From Lachnospiraceae bacterium (lineage in GTDB: Bacteria > Bacillota > Clostridia > Lachnospirales > Lachnospiraceae), in NCBI GenBank assembly GCA_017428105.1, contig JAFRRM010000004.1, positions 62,001-126,000 of the forward strand: DNA of 64,000 bases, in the 5' to 3' direction. The notes beneath the pieces are model-generated. The model was not told the origin of the DNA and ran no database searches. It worked only from the letters and a program-made list of their open reading frames with translations. A program made the translations under genes and the position numbers. This document shows positions 32,260 through 39,828 of this stretch, piece after piece; position 1 is the stretch's first letter, and the number at the start of each line of letters is the position of its first letter.

Positions 32260-34010
32260 TCCTCAAAACATTCGAAGGAAAAGAGATCCCCCTGAAGCCG
32301 AAGGCGCTCTGGGAAGCCATGGGGCCCAAGGCAAAGCTGAAAAAGTTCGGCGGCAGAGTCAAGAGCGGGGCGATCAAAGAGAAGGTGAAGCGGACCGCGG
32401 ACGCCGTGGTCAGCACCAGCCTGAAGAAGGCGGTCTCCGATCTCTGGAACGGCAAGCCGCACGGGGAGCGCCGCCTGGGCGACCTGTACATCCCCGGAAC
32501 GGGCCTGTATAAGCACCGCGAATGGCGCGGCGTGAAGGATACGTTTTACTATTTCCACATGATCTGGCTGTACAACTACGCGCACATGGTCACGGACATC
32601 ATGGAGTACGGCAACCTGCCGGATTTCATCAAAGGCACGCTGCGCTACCGCTGGATGGGCCAGACTTATCTGACCGTCATGCACTGGTTCGACCGCGGCA
32701 TGGAGGGCCTGCGCGGACCGGCTCTCAGGGGCTCTGCCTGGCATTACCGCGGCATGGTCAGCGAGAGCATCCGCCAGTTCCAGGCGATGTTCGCGGCGGA
32801 CAAGAAACTGCACGGCGGCAAGACGAACGAGCGCTGGAAGAAGCAGATCGCCCACAACGAGACCGTGTCCGGCTGCATTTTCTACCCGTGGCGCGACTAT
32901 CTGGACGATGTGCCGCTGGAAATGATCCCCTACTTCGTCACCTGCCACGTCAACAACCATACCGTGCTGAACTACATCGACGCCGCGCAGTCCATCGGCC
33001 TGCCCGCCGACCCCTGCCCGATGTGCCAGGCGGAATACGGGATCTTCGTGCTGGATGATTATCCGGATTTCGCACCGATCATGATCACCTCCAACGAGGC
33101 CTGCGACGGCTCCGTGGCGACCTCCGTCCTGCAGGACTGGTTCCTGGACCGTCCGCTTTTCGCCATGCCGCAGCCCATGCGCTTTGACGATCCGCTGGTG
33201 CAGGAGCACTGCCAGCGCGAGATCGAGGAATGCTGGAAGTTCGTGGAGCGGGAGATGGGCATCCCGTTCAGCTGGGATCAGTACGTCAAATATGCGGAGA
33301 GCTTCAACAAACTGACCGAGTTCGAACACGAAAAATGGGACGTGGCCGCGAACACGCCGTACTATCCGATCAACGGCGTCGCGCAGGCGCTGTACCGCAT
33401 CTATTATTCGCAGGACGGCGACCGGCCGATCTGGCACGAGATCGACAAGCGCGTGCGGAAGATCCTGGAGGACACGGTGGAGAAGAAGATCAACACCTTC
33501 CCGAAGACCCGCCACCGCGTGATCGCCTGGAGCTGCGCGCCGCTGTATTACTCCAACTGGTGCACCTGGGCGTACAACTGCTGGGGCCTCAACTGCGTCA
33601 TCAACATGGACTCCCTGATGTTTGACCAGATGCTGCGCACCGACACGTACGAGCACGCGATCGAGGACCTGGCCTGGTTCAACGAGAAGGCGCCGATGCG
33701 GGCCATGGCCGTCGGCGGCCACGAGCACATCTTCCGGCTCTGGGAATTCATGGAGCGCTTCCACTGCGACATGGTGGTCATGTACGACCAGCTGCAGTGC
33801 AAGGGCATGCAGGGCATCCACGGCATGTTCGAGGACGAGTTCCGCAGGCGGAACATCCACGCCATCTGGGTGCCGCACGCGCTGCCCGACAAGCGCACGG
33901 TCTCGCGCCGCGAGATCCGCCAGATCATCAACGACTACATGACCACGGTCATGCACGAAGAACCGCTGGATCCGTCGCTGCTGGATTTCGAAGACGGCGA
34001 TTCCTGGTAA
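32256..34010 (+). CDS. 2-hydroxyacyl-CoA dehydratase/benzoyl-CoA reductase-like large subunit, copy 2
   Basis: 584 residues, paralogue of the gene at 26764. Shared segments: RYRWM near residue 130, CPMCQAEYGIFVLDDYP, ACDGSVATS, QCKGMQGIHGMFEDE and TVMHEEPLDPSLLDFEDG. Cysteines before the first conserved motif differ between copies, so the three conserved ones (CPMC, ACDGS, QCKGM) are the likely cluster ligands. The duplication covers subunits and gene order (small, then large, then tiny membrane protein), so a whole module was duplicated. Substrate unknown. Confidence 0.85.
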   Translation: MILKTFEGKEIPLKPKALWEAMGPKAKLKKFGGRVKSGAIKEKVKRTADAVVSTSLKKAVSDLWNGKPHGERRLGDLYIPGTGLYKHREWRGVKDTFYYFHMIWLYNYAHMVTDIMEYGNLPDFIKGTLRYRWMGQTYLTVMHWFDRGMEGLRGPALRGSAWHYRGMVSESIRQFQAMFAADKKLHGGKTNERWKKQIAHNETVSGCIFYPWRDYLDDVPLEMIPYFVTCHVNNHTVLNYIDAAQSIGLPADPCPMCQAEYGIFVLDDYPDFAPIMITSNEACDGSVATSVLQDWFLDRPLFAMPQPMRFDDPLVQEHCQREIEECWKFVEREMGIPFSWDQYVKYAESFNKLTEFEHEKWDVAANTPYYPINGVAQALYRIYYSQDGDRPIWHEIDKRVRKILEDTVEKKINTFPKTRHRVIAWSCAPLYYSNWCTWAYNCWGLNCVINMDSLMFDQMLRTDTYEHAIEDLAWFNEKAPMRAMAVGGHEHIFRLWEFMERFHCDMVVMYDQLQCKGMQGIHGMFEDEFRRRNIHAIWVPHALPDKRTVSRREIRQIINDYMTTVMHEEPLDPSLLDFEDGDSW

Positions 34011-34034
34011 AGAACCCCGGAAAGGATTACCGAC

Positions 34035-34253
34035 ATGAAAGCACTGAAGACCATTTTCCGCATCCTCTGGACGCTTCTGAAGATCACCGGCATCGCTTAC
34101 GTGATCCTGTTCATCGTGTTCTTCTTCGATCTGGACGGCAAGCTCCTGTACACCGTCGTCGAGCCCAACCTGGCCGCGCATTACGACAGGATGGAGCGCC
34201 GGGACAACACGAAGATGCCGTACGGGAAGAAAGACCCGGTCGAGGCCGGCTGA
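34035..34253 (+). CDS. 72-residue membrane protein, paralogue of the one at 25655
   Basis: MKALKTIFRILWTLLKITGI opens one transmembrane helix ending LFIVFFFDLDGKLLYTVVEP, then a charged cytosolic tail (YDRMERRDNTKMPYGKKDPV). The core matches the 55-residue protein encoded in the opposite-strand module. It lies 24 bp after dehydratase copy 2 and ends its transcription unit. Confidence 0.8.
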   Translation: MKALKTIFRILWTLLKITGIAYVILFIVFFFDLDGKLLYTVVEPNLAAHYDRMERRDNTKMPYGKKDPVEAG

Positions 34254-34279
34254 ACGCGGCGGCGGACATCGTGACGCGG

Positions 34280-34305
34280 GGGCGGCGGGAAGCCGCCCTT
34301 TTTTT
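34280..34305 (+). terminator. Rho-independent terminator
   Basis: GGGCGGC/GCCGCCC stem with a GGGAA loop followed by seven T residues, 27 bp after the tiny membrane protein gene. Confidence 0.88.
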
Positions 34306-34382
34306 GATGGCGGAAATGCGCGGGGGGCAGGCCGCCGGCTGCCGCCGGTCCGCTTATGAAAACACCTGTGTTGCCAAAACAT

Positions 34383-34412
34383 TTGACAGGCCCGTCTCCC
34401 CTCGGGTACAAT
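34383..34412 (+). promoter_or_regulatory. Sigma-A-type promoter of the DUF362 gene
   Basis: TTGACA (34383-34388), 18 bp, TACAAT (34407-34412), about 20 bp before the ATG, just after the terminator at 34305. The leader is therefore very short. Confidence 0.75.
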
Positions 34413-34432
34413 ATCCCCGGGAGGTAAGCACC

Positions 34433-35557
34433 ATGGATCCATCCAAAGTATATTTCACCGATTTTCACGCCACGCCCGCCGAGACGCTCCCGCAGAAACT
34501 GCACCGCCTGATGAAGCGCGCCGGCTTTGAACAGATCGATTTCACCGACAGGTACACCGCCGTCAAGATCCATTTCGGCGAGCTCGGGAACCTGGCGCAC
34601 CTGCGCCCGCAGTACGCGAAGGTGGTCGCGGACTACGTCCGCGCGCGCGGCGGGAAGGTGTTCCTGACGGACTGCAACACCTTGTACGTCGGCAGCCGCA
34701 AGAACGCGCTCGACCATATGGATACGGCGTATCTGAACGGGTTTTCGCCGCTGCAGACGGGCTGCCACGTGATCATCGCGGACGGACTCAAGGGCACGGA
34801 CGAGGCGCTGGTGCCCATCGGCCTGCCGCTGGTCAAAGAAGCAAAGATCGGCCAGGCCATCATGGACGCGGACATCATCATTTCGCTGAACCACTTCAAG
34901 GGGCACGAGGAGGCCGGTTTCGGCGGTGCGCTGAAGAATCTCGGCATGGGGAGCGGATCCCGGGCCGGGAAGATGGAGCAGCACTGGGAAGGCAAACCCG
35001 TCGTCACGCAGGAACTCTGCATCGGCTGCGGCTCGTGCGCCCGGATCTGCGCGCACGAAGGCCCGGTGATCGAAAACGGCAAGGCCCGCATCGATCATGA
35101 TAAATGCGTCGGCTGCGGCCGCTGCCTGGCGGTCTGTCCGAAGGATGCGATCGAGCCCAGCGTGGTGAATTCGACCGCCATCCTGTCCCGCAAGATCTCC
35201 GAGTACGCGTATGCGGTGGTCAAGGGCCGGCCGGCATTCCACATCTCGCTAATCTGCGACGTGTCGCCGTTCTGCGACTGCCATGCGGAGAACGACGTCC
35301 CCATCATCCCGGACGTCGGCATGCTGGCCTCCTTCGACCCGGTCGCGCTGGACCAGGCCTGCGTGGATCTGTGCAACAAAATGCCCGTGAACGAGGGGAG
35401 CCGTCTGGACCGGCACCGGAAGGCGCTCTGGGACACGGATCCCAACCACGAGTATTTCCACCTGAATCATCCCGACGCCGAATGGGAGGCCGGGCTGGTC
35501 CACGCGGAGGAGATCGGGCTCGGGACCAGACGGTATGAACTGATCCGGGTGCTGTAG
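34433..35557 (+). CDS. DUF362 family iron-sulfur protein
   Basis: 374 residues. DUF362 core at about 1-185 (YTAVKIHFGELGNLAHLRPQ, ISLNHFKGHEEAGFGGALKN, LGMGSGSRAGKMEQHW). A two-[4Fe-4S] ferredoxin insert follows at about 188-245 (CIGCGSCARICAHEGPV, CVGCGRCLAVCP). The C-terminal half contains CDVSPFCDCH and PDVGMLASFDPVALDQACVD. Biochemical role of the family is unsettled; electron transfer is likely. It has its own promoter and terminator but directly follows dehydratase module 2, so it may be an electron donor there (inference). Long frames upstream are shadows; AGGAGG-like GGGAGG sets the start. Confidence 0.88.
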   Translation: MDPSKVYFTDFHATPAETLPQKLHRLMKRAGFEQIDFTDRYTAVKIHFGELGNLAHLRPQYAKVVADYVRARGGKVFLTDCNTLYVGSRKNALDHMDTAYLNGFSPLQTGCHVIIADGLKGTDEALVPIGLPLVKEAKIGQAIMDADIIISLNHFKGHEEAGFGGALKNLGMGSGSRAGKMEQHWEGKPVVTQELCIGCGSCARICAHEGPVIENGKARIDHDKCVGCGRCLAVCPKDAIEPSVVNSTAILSRKISEYAYAVVKGRPAFHISLICDVSPFCDCHAENDVPIIPDVGMLASFDPVALDQACVDLCNKMPVNEGSRLDRHRKALWDTDPNHEYFHLNHPDAEWEAGLVHAEEIGLGTRRYELIRVL

Positions 35558-35584
35558 GACGCGAAGGATAAAGACATGAGAAAA

Positions 35585-35614
35585 GCGGGTCCCGTGAGGG
35601 ACCCGCCTGTTTTA
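35585..35614 (+). terminator. Rho-independent terminator after the DUF362 gene
   Basis: GCGGGTCCC/GGGACCCGC perfect 9-bp stem with a GTGA loop, followed by CTGTTTTATTT. Confidence 0.85.
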
Positions 35615-35636
35615 TTTCCGTGCCCGGCCGGCAGTT

Positions 35637-36120
35637 TTATTCCCGCAGCGCGCGCCGCAGGATCCCGTTGATGATCTTTTCATTGCGGGGCAGGAACAGG
35701 CCCGGCGACCGGGCCGACCAGGGCGGCGCAGATGACGGTGCCGGCCCCGAACGTGCCGCCGAGCAGCCAGCCCGCGGCCACGAAGCAGACGTCGACGATG
35801 ATCCGCACGATGCTGAATCTCCGGTGCAGCCTGTCGCTGATGACGATGGCCACCAGGTCGTTGGGCCCCGTCCCCGCATCCGACTTGATCACGATCGTCA
35901 TCCCGTACGCCAGAATGACGCAGCCGAGGATCAGGACCGGGATCCGGACGGGCAGAGACCGGGTCCGCGCAAACAGCGGCGCGAGCAGACTTGTGAAGAG
36001 ATCGATGATCGGCCCGCCGCACACCATGCAGAGCACCGTCCCGATCTTGATGTAGCTGCGGTCCGCGATCAGCAGGATCAGAATGATCAGCAGACTGACC
36101 GCCGCATCCTCCCTTCCTCC
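35637..36120 (-). pseudogene. YczE/YitT-like membrane protein, truncated and frameshifted
   Basis: The minus strand encodes the second half of a YczE-family membrane protein: a YGMTIVIKSDAGTGPNDLVA loop, RFSIVRIIVDVCFVAAGWLL and GGTFGAGTVICAALVGPVAG. The family is about 200 residues, with two such halves; the first half is missing and no good start precedes the remaining part. After GPVAG the frame ends early, but the natural C-terminus LFLPRNEKIINGILRRALRE continues in the next frame. One extra base in the CCC/GGG run at about 35699-35703 explains this. A sequencing error could explain the frameshift but not the missing N-terminus. Confidence 0.7.
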
Positions 36121-36175
36121 TTTTTCCTATCGGCTCCGCAAACTTCCTTTATAACATGACACGCATTGCCGCCTG

Positions 36176-36195
36176 TGACAAGGGGACGCTTCCTT
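36176..36195. repeat. Degraded family-1 dispersed repeat
   Basis: TGACAAGGGGACGCTTCCTT, close to the right arm of the pair at 18672. It lies in the gap between the pseudogene and the permease, where I see nothing else but the terminator. Confidence 0.5.
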
Positions 36196-36210
36196 CAGGG
36201 CGCCGTGCGG

Positions 36211-36242
36211 AATAAAAAAGGGACGGCCGCAGCCGCCCCTTT
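36211..36242 (-). terminator. Rho-independent terminator of the NCS2 permease
   Basis: Read on minus: AAGGGGCGGC, loop TGCG, GCCGTCCCTT with one G-U pair, then TTTTTTATT. It starts 23 bp past the permease stop. Confidence 0.85.
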
Positions 36243-36264
36243 GTCCTTGCCGGAGATCTGCCGG

Positions 36265-37689
36265 TCAGATCTTGACGGCCAGGAAGAACTTCACCAGGAA
36301 GATGATGCTCAGGATGTAAGTCAGCACCGGGACCTTCTTGCCCTTGCCGGTGAACACCATGATCACGGTGTAGGAGATCAGGCCGAGGCCGATGCCGTGA
36401 CCGATGGAGCCGGAGACCGGCATGGTCAGCAGCATCAGGGCGACCGGCACGGTCTGGGTCACGTCGGTAAAGTCGATCTTGGACAGGCCCGCCAGCATCA
36501 GGATGCCGACGTAGATCAGGGCGGCGGAAGTGGCGGCCGGCGGAATGATCGCGGCGATGGGAGACAGGAACAGGGCCAGCAGGAACAGGACGGCGGTGGT
36601 CAGGGCAGTCAGACCCGTGCGCCCGCCTTCCTCCACGCCGGAGGCGGATTCGATGAAGGTGGTGACGGTGGAAGTGCCGGTGGCGGAACCCACGACGGTA
36701 CCCACGGCGTCGGAGATCAGGGCCTGCTTCATCTGAGGCATGTTGCCGTTCTCGTCCACCATGCCGGCGCGCGTCGCGGTGCCGATCAGGGTGCCGATGG
36801 TATCGAACATGTCGATGATGCAGAAGGTGATGATGATCGTGATGACCGTGATCCAGCCGATGTCAGCCAGCACGCTGAAATTGAACTTGAAGAAGGTGTT
36901 CTGCACCATGTCGCCCACGGGAGGGATCCAGCTGGCGCCCTTCAGGTCGAAGGGGTTGGTCTTCAGGAAGATGGCCTGGCCGGCCCAGTTGACGGCGGAC
37001 GCGACCAGCATGCCGATCAGCACGGAACCTTTGACCTTCTTGTGGGCCAGCGCGATGATCACGAACAGGCCGATGAACATCGTGACGACGGTAAGCACCA
37101 TGGTGGGCCAGGCATCGCCCAGCTGATCCTTGATGGAGCCGGCGGTCAGGGCGCCGAAGAAGTCCTTCATCACATAGAAGGGCGTTCCTTCCGCATTGTA
37201 CACGCCCGCGTTGGAGCCCAGGCCGATGTTCATCAGCATCAGGCCGATGGCGGGGGCCACACCGATACGGATGCCCAGCGGGATGGCGTGCACGATCTTC
37301 TCACGCACGTTCAGGACGGACAGCAGCAGGAAGATGATGCCTTCCACCAGGATGATGACCAGCGCCGCCTGGAAGCCTTCCAGGTAGCTGACGCCCGCGA
37401 TCCCGGCCATGCTGGCGGCCACGGAGGCAAAGAAGCTGTTCAAGCCCATGCCCGGAGCCATGGCAAAAGGTTTGTTGGCCGCGAAAGCCAGGCAGGCGGT
37501 ACCGATGAAGGACGCCAGGCAGGTGGCCACGAAGACCGCGTTCCACAGAGGCGAGCCGACGTCAAAATTGGTCAGCAGGCTGGGGTTCAGGGCGATGATG
37601 TACGCCATGGTCATGAAGGTGGTCAGACCGGCGACGATCTCGGTGCGAACGGTGGTGCCGTTCTGTTTCAGCTTGAAAAGCTTCTCCAT
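36265..37689 (-). CDS. NCS2-family purine permease (AzgA/PbuG-like)
   Basis: 474 residues with about 12 hydrophobic segments; imports guanine, hypoxanthine or adenine with protons. Signature segments are GLTTFMTMAYIIALNPSLL, FAMAPGMGLNSFFA, the second-half DMFDTIGTLIGTATRAG and ATGTSTVTTFIESASGVEEG. The start MEKLFKLKQNG at 37689 follows GGAGGAAC, so the 15 extra in-frame codons upstream are not used. The leader carries a guanine-type purine riboswitch, which makes a guanine/hypoxanthine role the best guess. Confidence 0.94.
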   Translation of the reverse strand: MEKLFKLKQNGTTVRTEIVAGLTTFMTMAYIIALNPSLLTNFDVGSPLWNAVFVATCLASFIGTACLAFAANKPFAMAPGMGLNSFFASVAASMAGIAGVSYLEGFQAALVIILVEGIIFLLLSVLNVREKIVHAIPLGIRIGVAPAIGLMLMNIGLGSNAGVYNAEGTPFYVMKDFFGALTAGSIKDQLGDAWPTMVLTVVTMFIGLFVIIALAHKKVKGSVLIGMLVASAVNWAGQAIFLKTNPFDLKGASWIPPVGDMVQNTFFKFNFSVLADIGWITVITIIITFCIIDMFDTIGTLIGTATRAGMVDENGNMPQMKQALISDAVGTVVGSATGTSTVTTFIESASGVEEGGRTGLTALTTAVLFLLALFLSPIAAIIPPAATSAALIYVGILMLAGLSKIDFTDVTQTVPVALMLLTMPVSGSIGHGIGLGLISYTVIMVFTGKGKKVPVLTYILSIIFLVKFFLAVKI

Positions 37690-37720
37690 AAGTTCCTCCT
37701 CCATCCTCAAATAAAAAATT

Positions 37721-37796
37721 ACCAATAGTCGCATCTTCGGCGTGCGGTAGAGACGTTTGGGCCATTTCCTCCAAACCTATATCGGCAACTATGGGT
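37721..37796 (-). ncRNA. Purine riboswitch aptamer, guanine class
   Basis: Read on minus, P1 is ACCCATAGT pairing with ACTATTGGT (8 of 9). P2 is GTTTGG/CCAAAC, J2/3 is GTCTCTACC, and P3 is CGCA/TGCG. The 3' junction is GACTAT: the C there pairs with the ligand and marks guanine/hypoxanthine specificity (adenine sensors have T). The P2 loop is larger than usual. A run of six T follows P1 directly, so the expression platform may act by termination; I could not resolve it. It lies 32 bp before the start of the NCS2 permease. Confidence 0.88.
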
Positions 37797-37814
37797 TATA
37801 TTAAGGACAAAGAC

Positions 37815-37843
37815 ACTATATATGATTCAGGGAGAAATTGCAA
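37815..37843 (-). promoter_or_regulatory. Promoter of the riboswitch-permease unit
   Basis: On minus: TTGCAA (37843-37838), 17 bp, TATAGT (37820-37815). The predicted transcription start is about 12 bp before the aptamer. Confidence 0.75.
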
Positions 37844-37903
37844 GCACAAAATATAGGGGCGGAGCCAGTTTCCGTCCCGAAAAGATGCCTGTCCGGTCCT
37901 GTT

Positions 37904-38629
37904 TTATGCCATTTCGTCATACCGGGCCTGGATCAGTTCCTGCACCTGCGCGATGACTTCTTTCTGTTCGGTGCGGTTCAGGTCCTTCACCTCGATGGGC
38001 GGTTCGAAATGGATGCGCACCCGGGCGGCTTTCACCCAGGGAATATGCTTTTCAAAAACGTCGTCGGTGTGCGTCAGCGTAAAGGGCAGAATGGGGGCGC
38101 CGCTCTGGAAGGCCGCCCGGAAGCTGCCTTCGTGGAAGGGCAGAAGCTGCTCCGAATGACTGCGGGTGCCTTCGGGACAGATCCAGATGCTGCGGCCGTT
38201 CCGCAGTTCCTCCGCACACTTGATGATGCACTTGAGGCCCGCCCGGGAGTTCTTCCGGTCCAGGAAAATGCAGTGCAGAAGCATCATATACCAGCTCAGG
38301 ACCGGGATCTTGCGCCATTCGATCTTGGCCAGACAGCCGGTATCGGTCTTAAAAAACCGGTAAGCGGTGAATATATCGTAAAAACTCCGGTGGTTGCTGA
38401 TGAACAGGACCGGCCGGTCCTCCGGGATGTTCTCGGCCCCGCTGACCTCGATCTTTTCACCGGACAGAAACGTGATGCCTCCGCAGACCAGCACGATGAA
38501 GCGCTGGGTAAGGCGGGATCTGAGCGCAGGAGAAAACAGTCCCACGATCAGCAGGACCAGCAGATACGGAACTCCGATGATGACGAACACCACCAGGATC
38601 CAGAGCAGTACCAAGATCAACCGAAGCAT
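37904..38629 (-). CDS. plsC: 1-acyl-sn-glycerol-3-phosphate acyltransferase family protein
   Basis: 241 residues. One or two N-terminal membrane helices (LILVLLWILVVFVIIGVPYL) precede the acyltransferase domain with the HX4D motif NHRSFYD and PEGTRSHSEQLLPFH. It transfers an acyl chain to lysophosphatidic acid in membrane phospholipid synthesis. It is a single gene; the divergent nagB operon starts 130 bp away. PlsC is the common use, but other lyso-lipid acceptors are possible. Confidence 0.9.
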   Translation of the reverse strand: MLRLILVLLWILVVFVIIGVPYLLVLLIVGLFSPALRSRLTQRFIVLVCGGITFLSGEKIEVSGAENIPEDRPVLFISNHRSFYDIFTAYRFFKTDTGCLAKIEWRKIPVLSWYMMLLHCIFLDRKNSRAGLKCIIKCAEELRNGRSIWICPEGTRSHSEQLLPFHEGSFRAAFQSGAPILPFTLTHTDDVFEKHIPWVKAARVRIHFEPPIEVKDLNRTEQKEVIAQVQELIQARYDEMA

Positions 38630-38761
38630 GCGTTCTCTCCCCGCAGTCTGCTTTTCGCGGACTGCTTCGCATGCAGTATAGCACAGAGCGCGGCAATATA
38701 AAAATAAAATTTATATAAAATCGGCAGAAGGCCGGCAGGAGCAGTTTGTTCGAACATAAAA

Positions 38762-38790
38762 TTGACAACGGAACGAGTGCGGTTTATAAT
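38762..38790 (+). promoter_or_regulatory. Consensus promoter of the nagB operon
   Basis: TTGACA (38762-38767), exactly 17 bp, TATAAT (38785-38790): both boxes perfect. A TTGCCG/CGGCAA hairpin (38802-38818) lies at the start of the transcript, before the ribozyme. Confidence 0.93.
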
Positions 38791-38860
38791 AATTCGTGAT
38801 TTTGCCGGGGAACGGCAAGAAATAAAGCGGGAGCCCGGAAAGGAGCAGGGGGATCCTGTT

Positions 38861-38989
38861 AGCGCCAGGCCCGGAAGGGTGACGAGGAACGGCAGTTGTC
38901 GAAAGACTCGGCGGATGCTGCCGCGGTCGCCGGCGGATCGAAAGGAAGATCGCAAAAAGCGGAATCAGAACCGTAACAGAAGGTCTTCC
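38861..38989 (+). ncRNA. glmS-type self-cleaving ribozyme/riboswitch in the nagB leader
   Basis: The cleavage-site core AGCGCC (cut expected between A38861 and G38862) is followed by P1 as CCC-GGAA-GGG with a GNRA loop, and then TGACGAGG. P2 is GGCAG/CTGCC, enclosing GTCGAAAGACTCGGCGGATG, which corresponds to the ATCGA...TCGGCGG core. P3 is CGGTC/GATCG. P4 is GGAAGATC/GGTCTTCC, enclosing a P4.1 stem CGG/CCG and an AACAGAA segment. All are in the order of the Bacillus and Thermoanaerobacter glmS ribozymes. It lies 36 bp before nagB. Known glmS ribozymes cleave their mRNA when GlcN6P is bound. Confidence 0.88.
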
Positions 38990-39025
38990 GGCGCCGGATA
39001 TCACAAATAAGGAGCTTTTTCGATC

Positions 39026-39817
39026 ATGCGAGTAGTGATCCAGGATAATTACGACAAGATGAGCAAGTGGGCGGCGGATTATATTGCGAACAAGATCCGC
39101 GCTCACAAGGAAGACCGTCCCTTCGTGCTGGGCCTGCCCACCGGTTCCTCCCCCCTGGGCGTGTACCGGGAGCTGATCCGCCAGAATAAAGCCGGAGAGC
39201 TGTCTTTCGCCAACGTGGTGACCTTCAACATGGACGAGTACCTGGGCCTGCCTCACGAGCACGACCAGAGCTACTGGTACTTCATGCACGACAACTTCTT
39301 TGATCACCTGGTGGACATAAAGCCGGAGAACATCAACATCCTGAACGGGATGACGGAGGATCCGGAGGGCGAATGCGCGGCGTACGAGGCGAAGATCGCG
39401 TCTTACGGCGGCATCGACCTGTTCATGGGCGGTATCGGCGTGGACGGCCATCTGGCGTTCAACGAGCCGTATACGTCCCTGACCTCCCGCACCGGTCTGC
39501 GCGACCTGACCACGGACACCCGCATCGTGAATTCCCGCTTCTTCGGCGGGGATCCCGAGAAGGTCCCGGCCCAGGCGCTGTCCGTGGGCATCGGAACGGT
39601 CACGGATTCCAAAGAGGTGCTCGTGCTGATCTCGGGCCACAACAAAGCCCGCGCCATGGCGGCGGTCGTGGAGGGCGGTGTGTCCCAGAAATGGACCTGC
39701 AGCGCCCTGCAGATGCACAACGGCGCCATCATCGCCTGCGATGAGGAAGCCTGCGGCGAACTGACCGTGGACACCTACAAGTATTTCCTGGATATCGAGC
39801 GGAAAGAACGGTTATAA
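39026..39817 (+). CDS. nagB: Glucosamine-6-phosphate deaminase/isomerase (NagB), probably acting in synthesis
   Basis: 263 residues, full length. Motifs: GLPTGSSPLGVYREL, FNMDEYLGL (catalytic Asp region), GGIGVDGHLAFNEPYTSLTS (His-Asp dyad). NagB interconverts GlcN6P and Fru6P plus ammonia and is reversible. Here it is followed by acetyltransferase and glmM genes and preceded by a GlcN6P-sensing ribozyme. This is the wiring of a biosynthetic GlmS, not of a GlcNAc catabolic operon (no nagA, no sugar transporter). Amination of Fru6P is therefore my inferred role. AAGGAG lies upstream. Confidence 0.93.
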   Translation: MRVVIQDNYDKMSKWAADYIANKIRAHKEDRPFVLGLPTGSSPLGVYRELIRQNKAGELSFANVVTFNMDEYLGLPHEHDQSYWYFMHDNFFDHLVDIKPENINILNGMTEDPEGECAAYEAKIASYGGIDLFMGGIGVDGHLAFNEPYTSLTSRTGLRDLTTDTRIVNSRFFGGDPEKVPAQALSVGIGTVTDSKEVLVLISGHNKARAMAAVVEGGVSQKWTCSALQMHNGAIIACDEEACGELTVDTYKYFLDIERKERL

Positions 39818-39828
39818 GGTAAAATAAT

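Noticed and set aside
34253-34432. Plus-strand frame running from 33797 through the terminator into the DUF362 gene
   Set aside because: It crosses a strong terminator and a promoter; the ATG at 34433 with GGGAGG upstream is the real start.
38861-38989. Reading the nagB leader as an ordinary structured leader or T-box
   Set aside because: There is no T-box consensus (TGGN) or specifier stem, whereas the AGCGCC, GACGAGG, TCGGCGGATG and P4 elements match glmS ribozymes in order.
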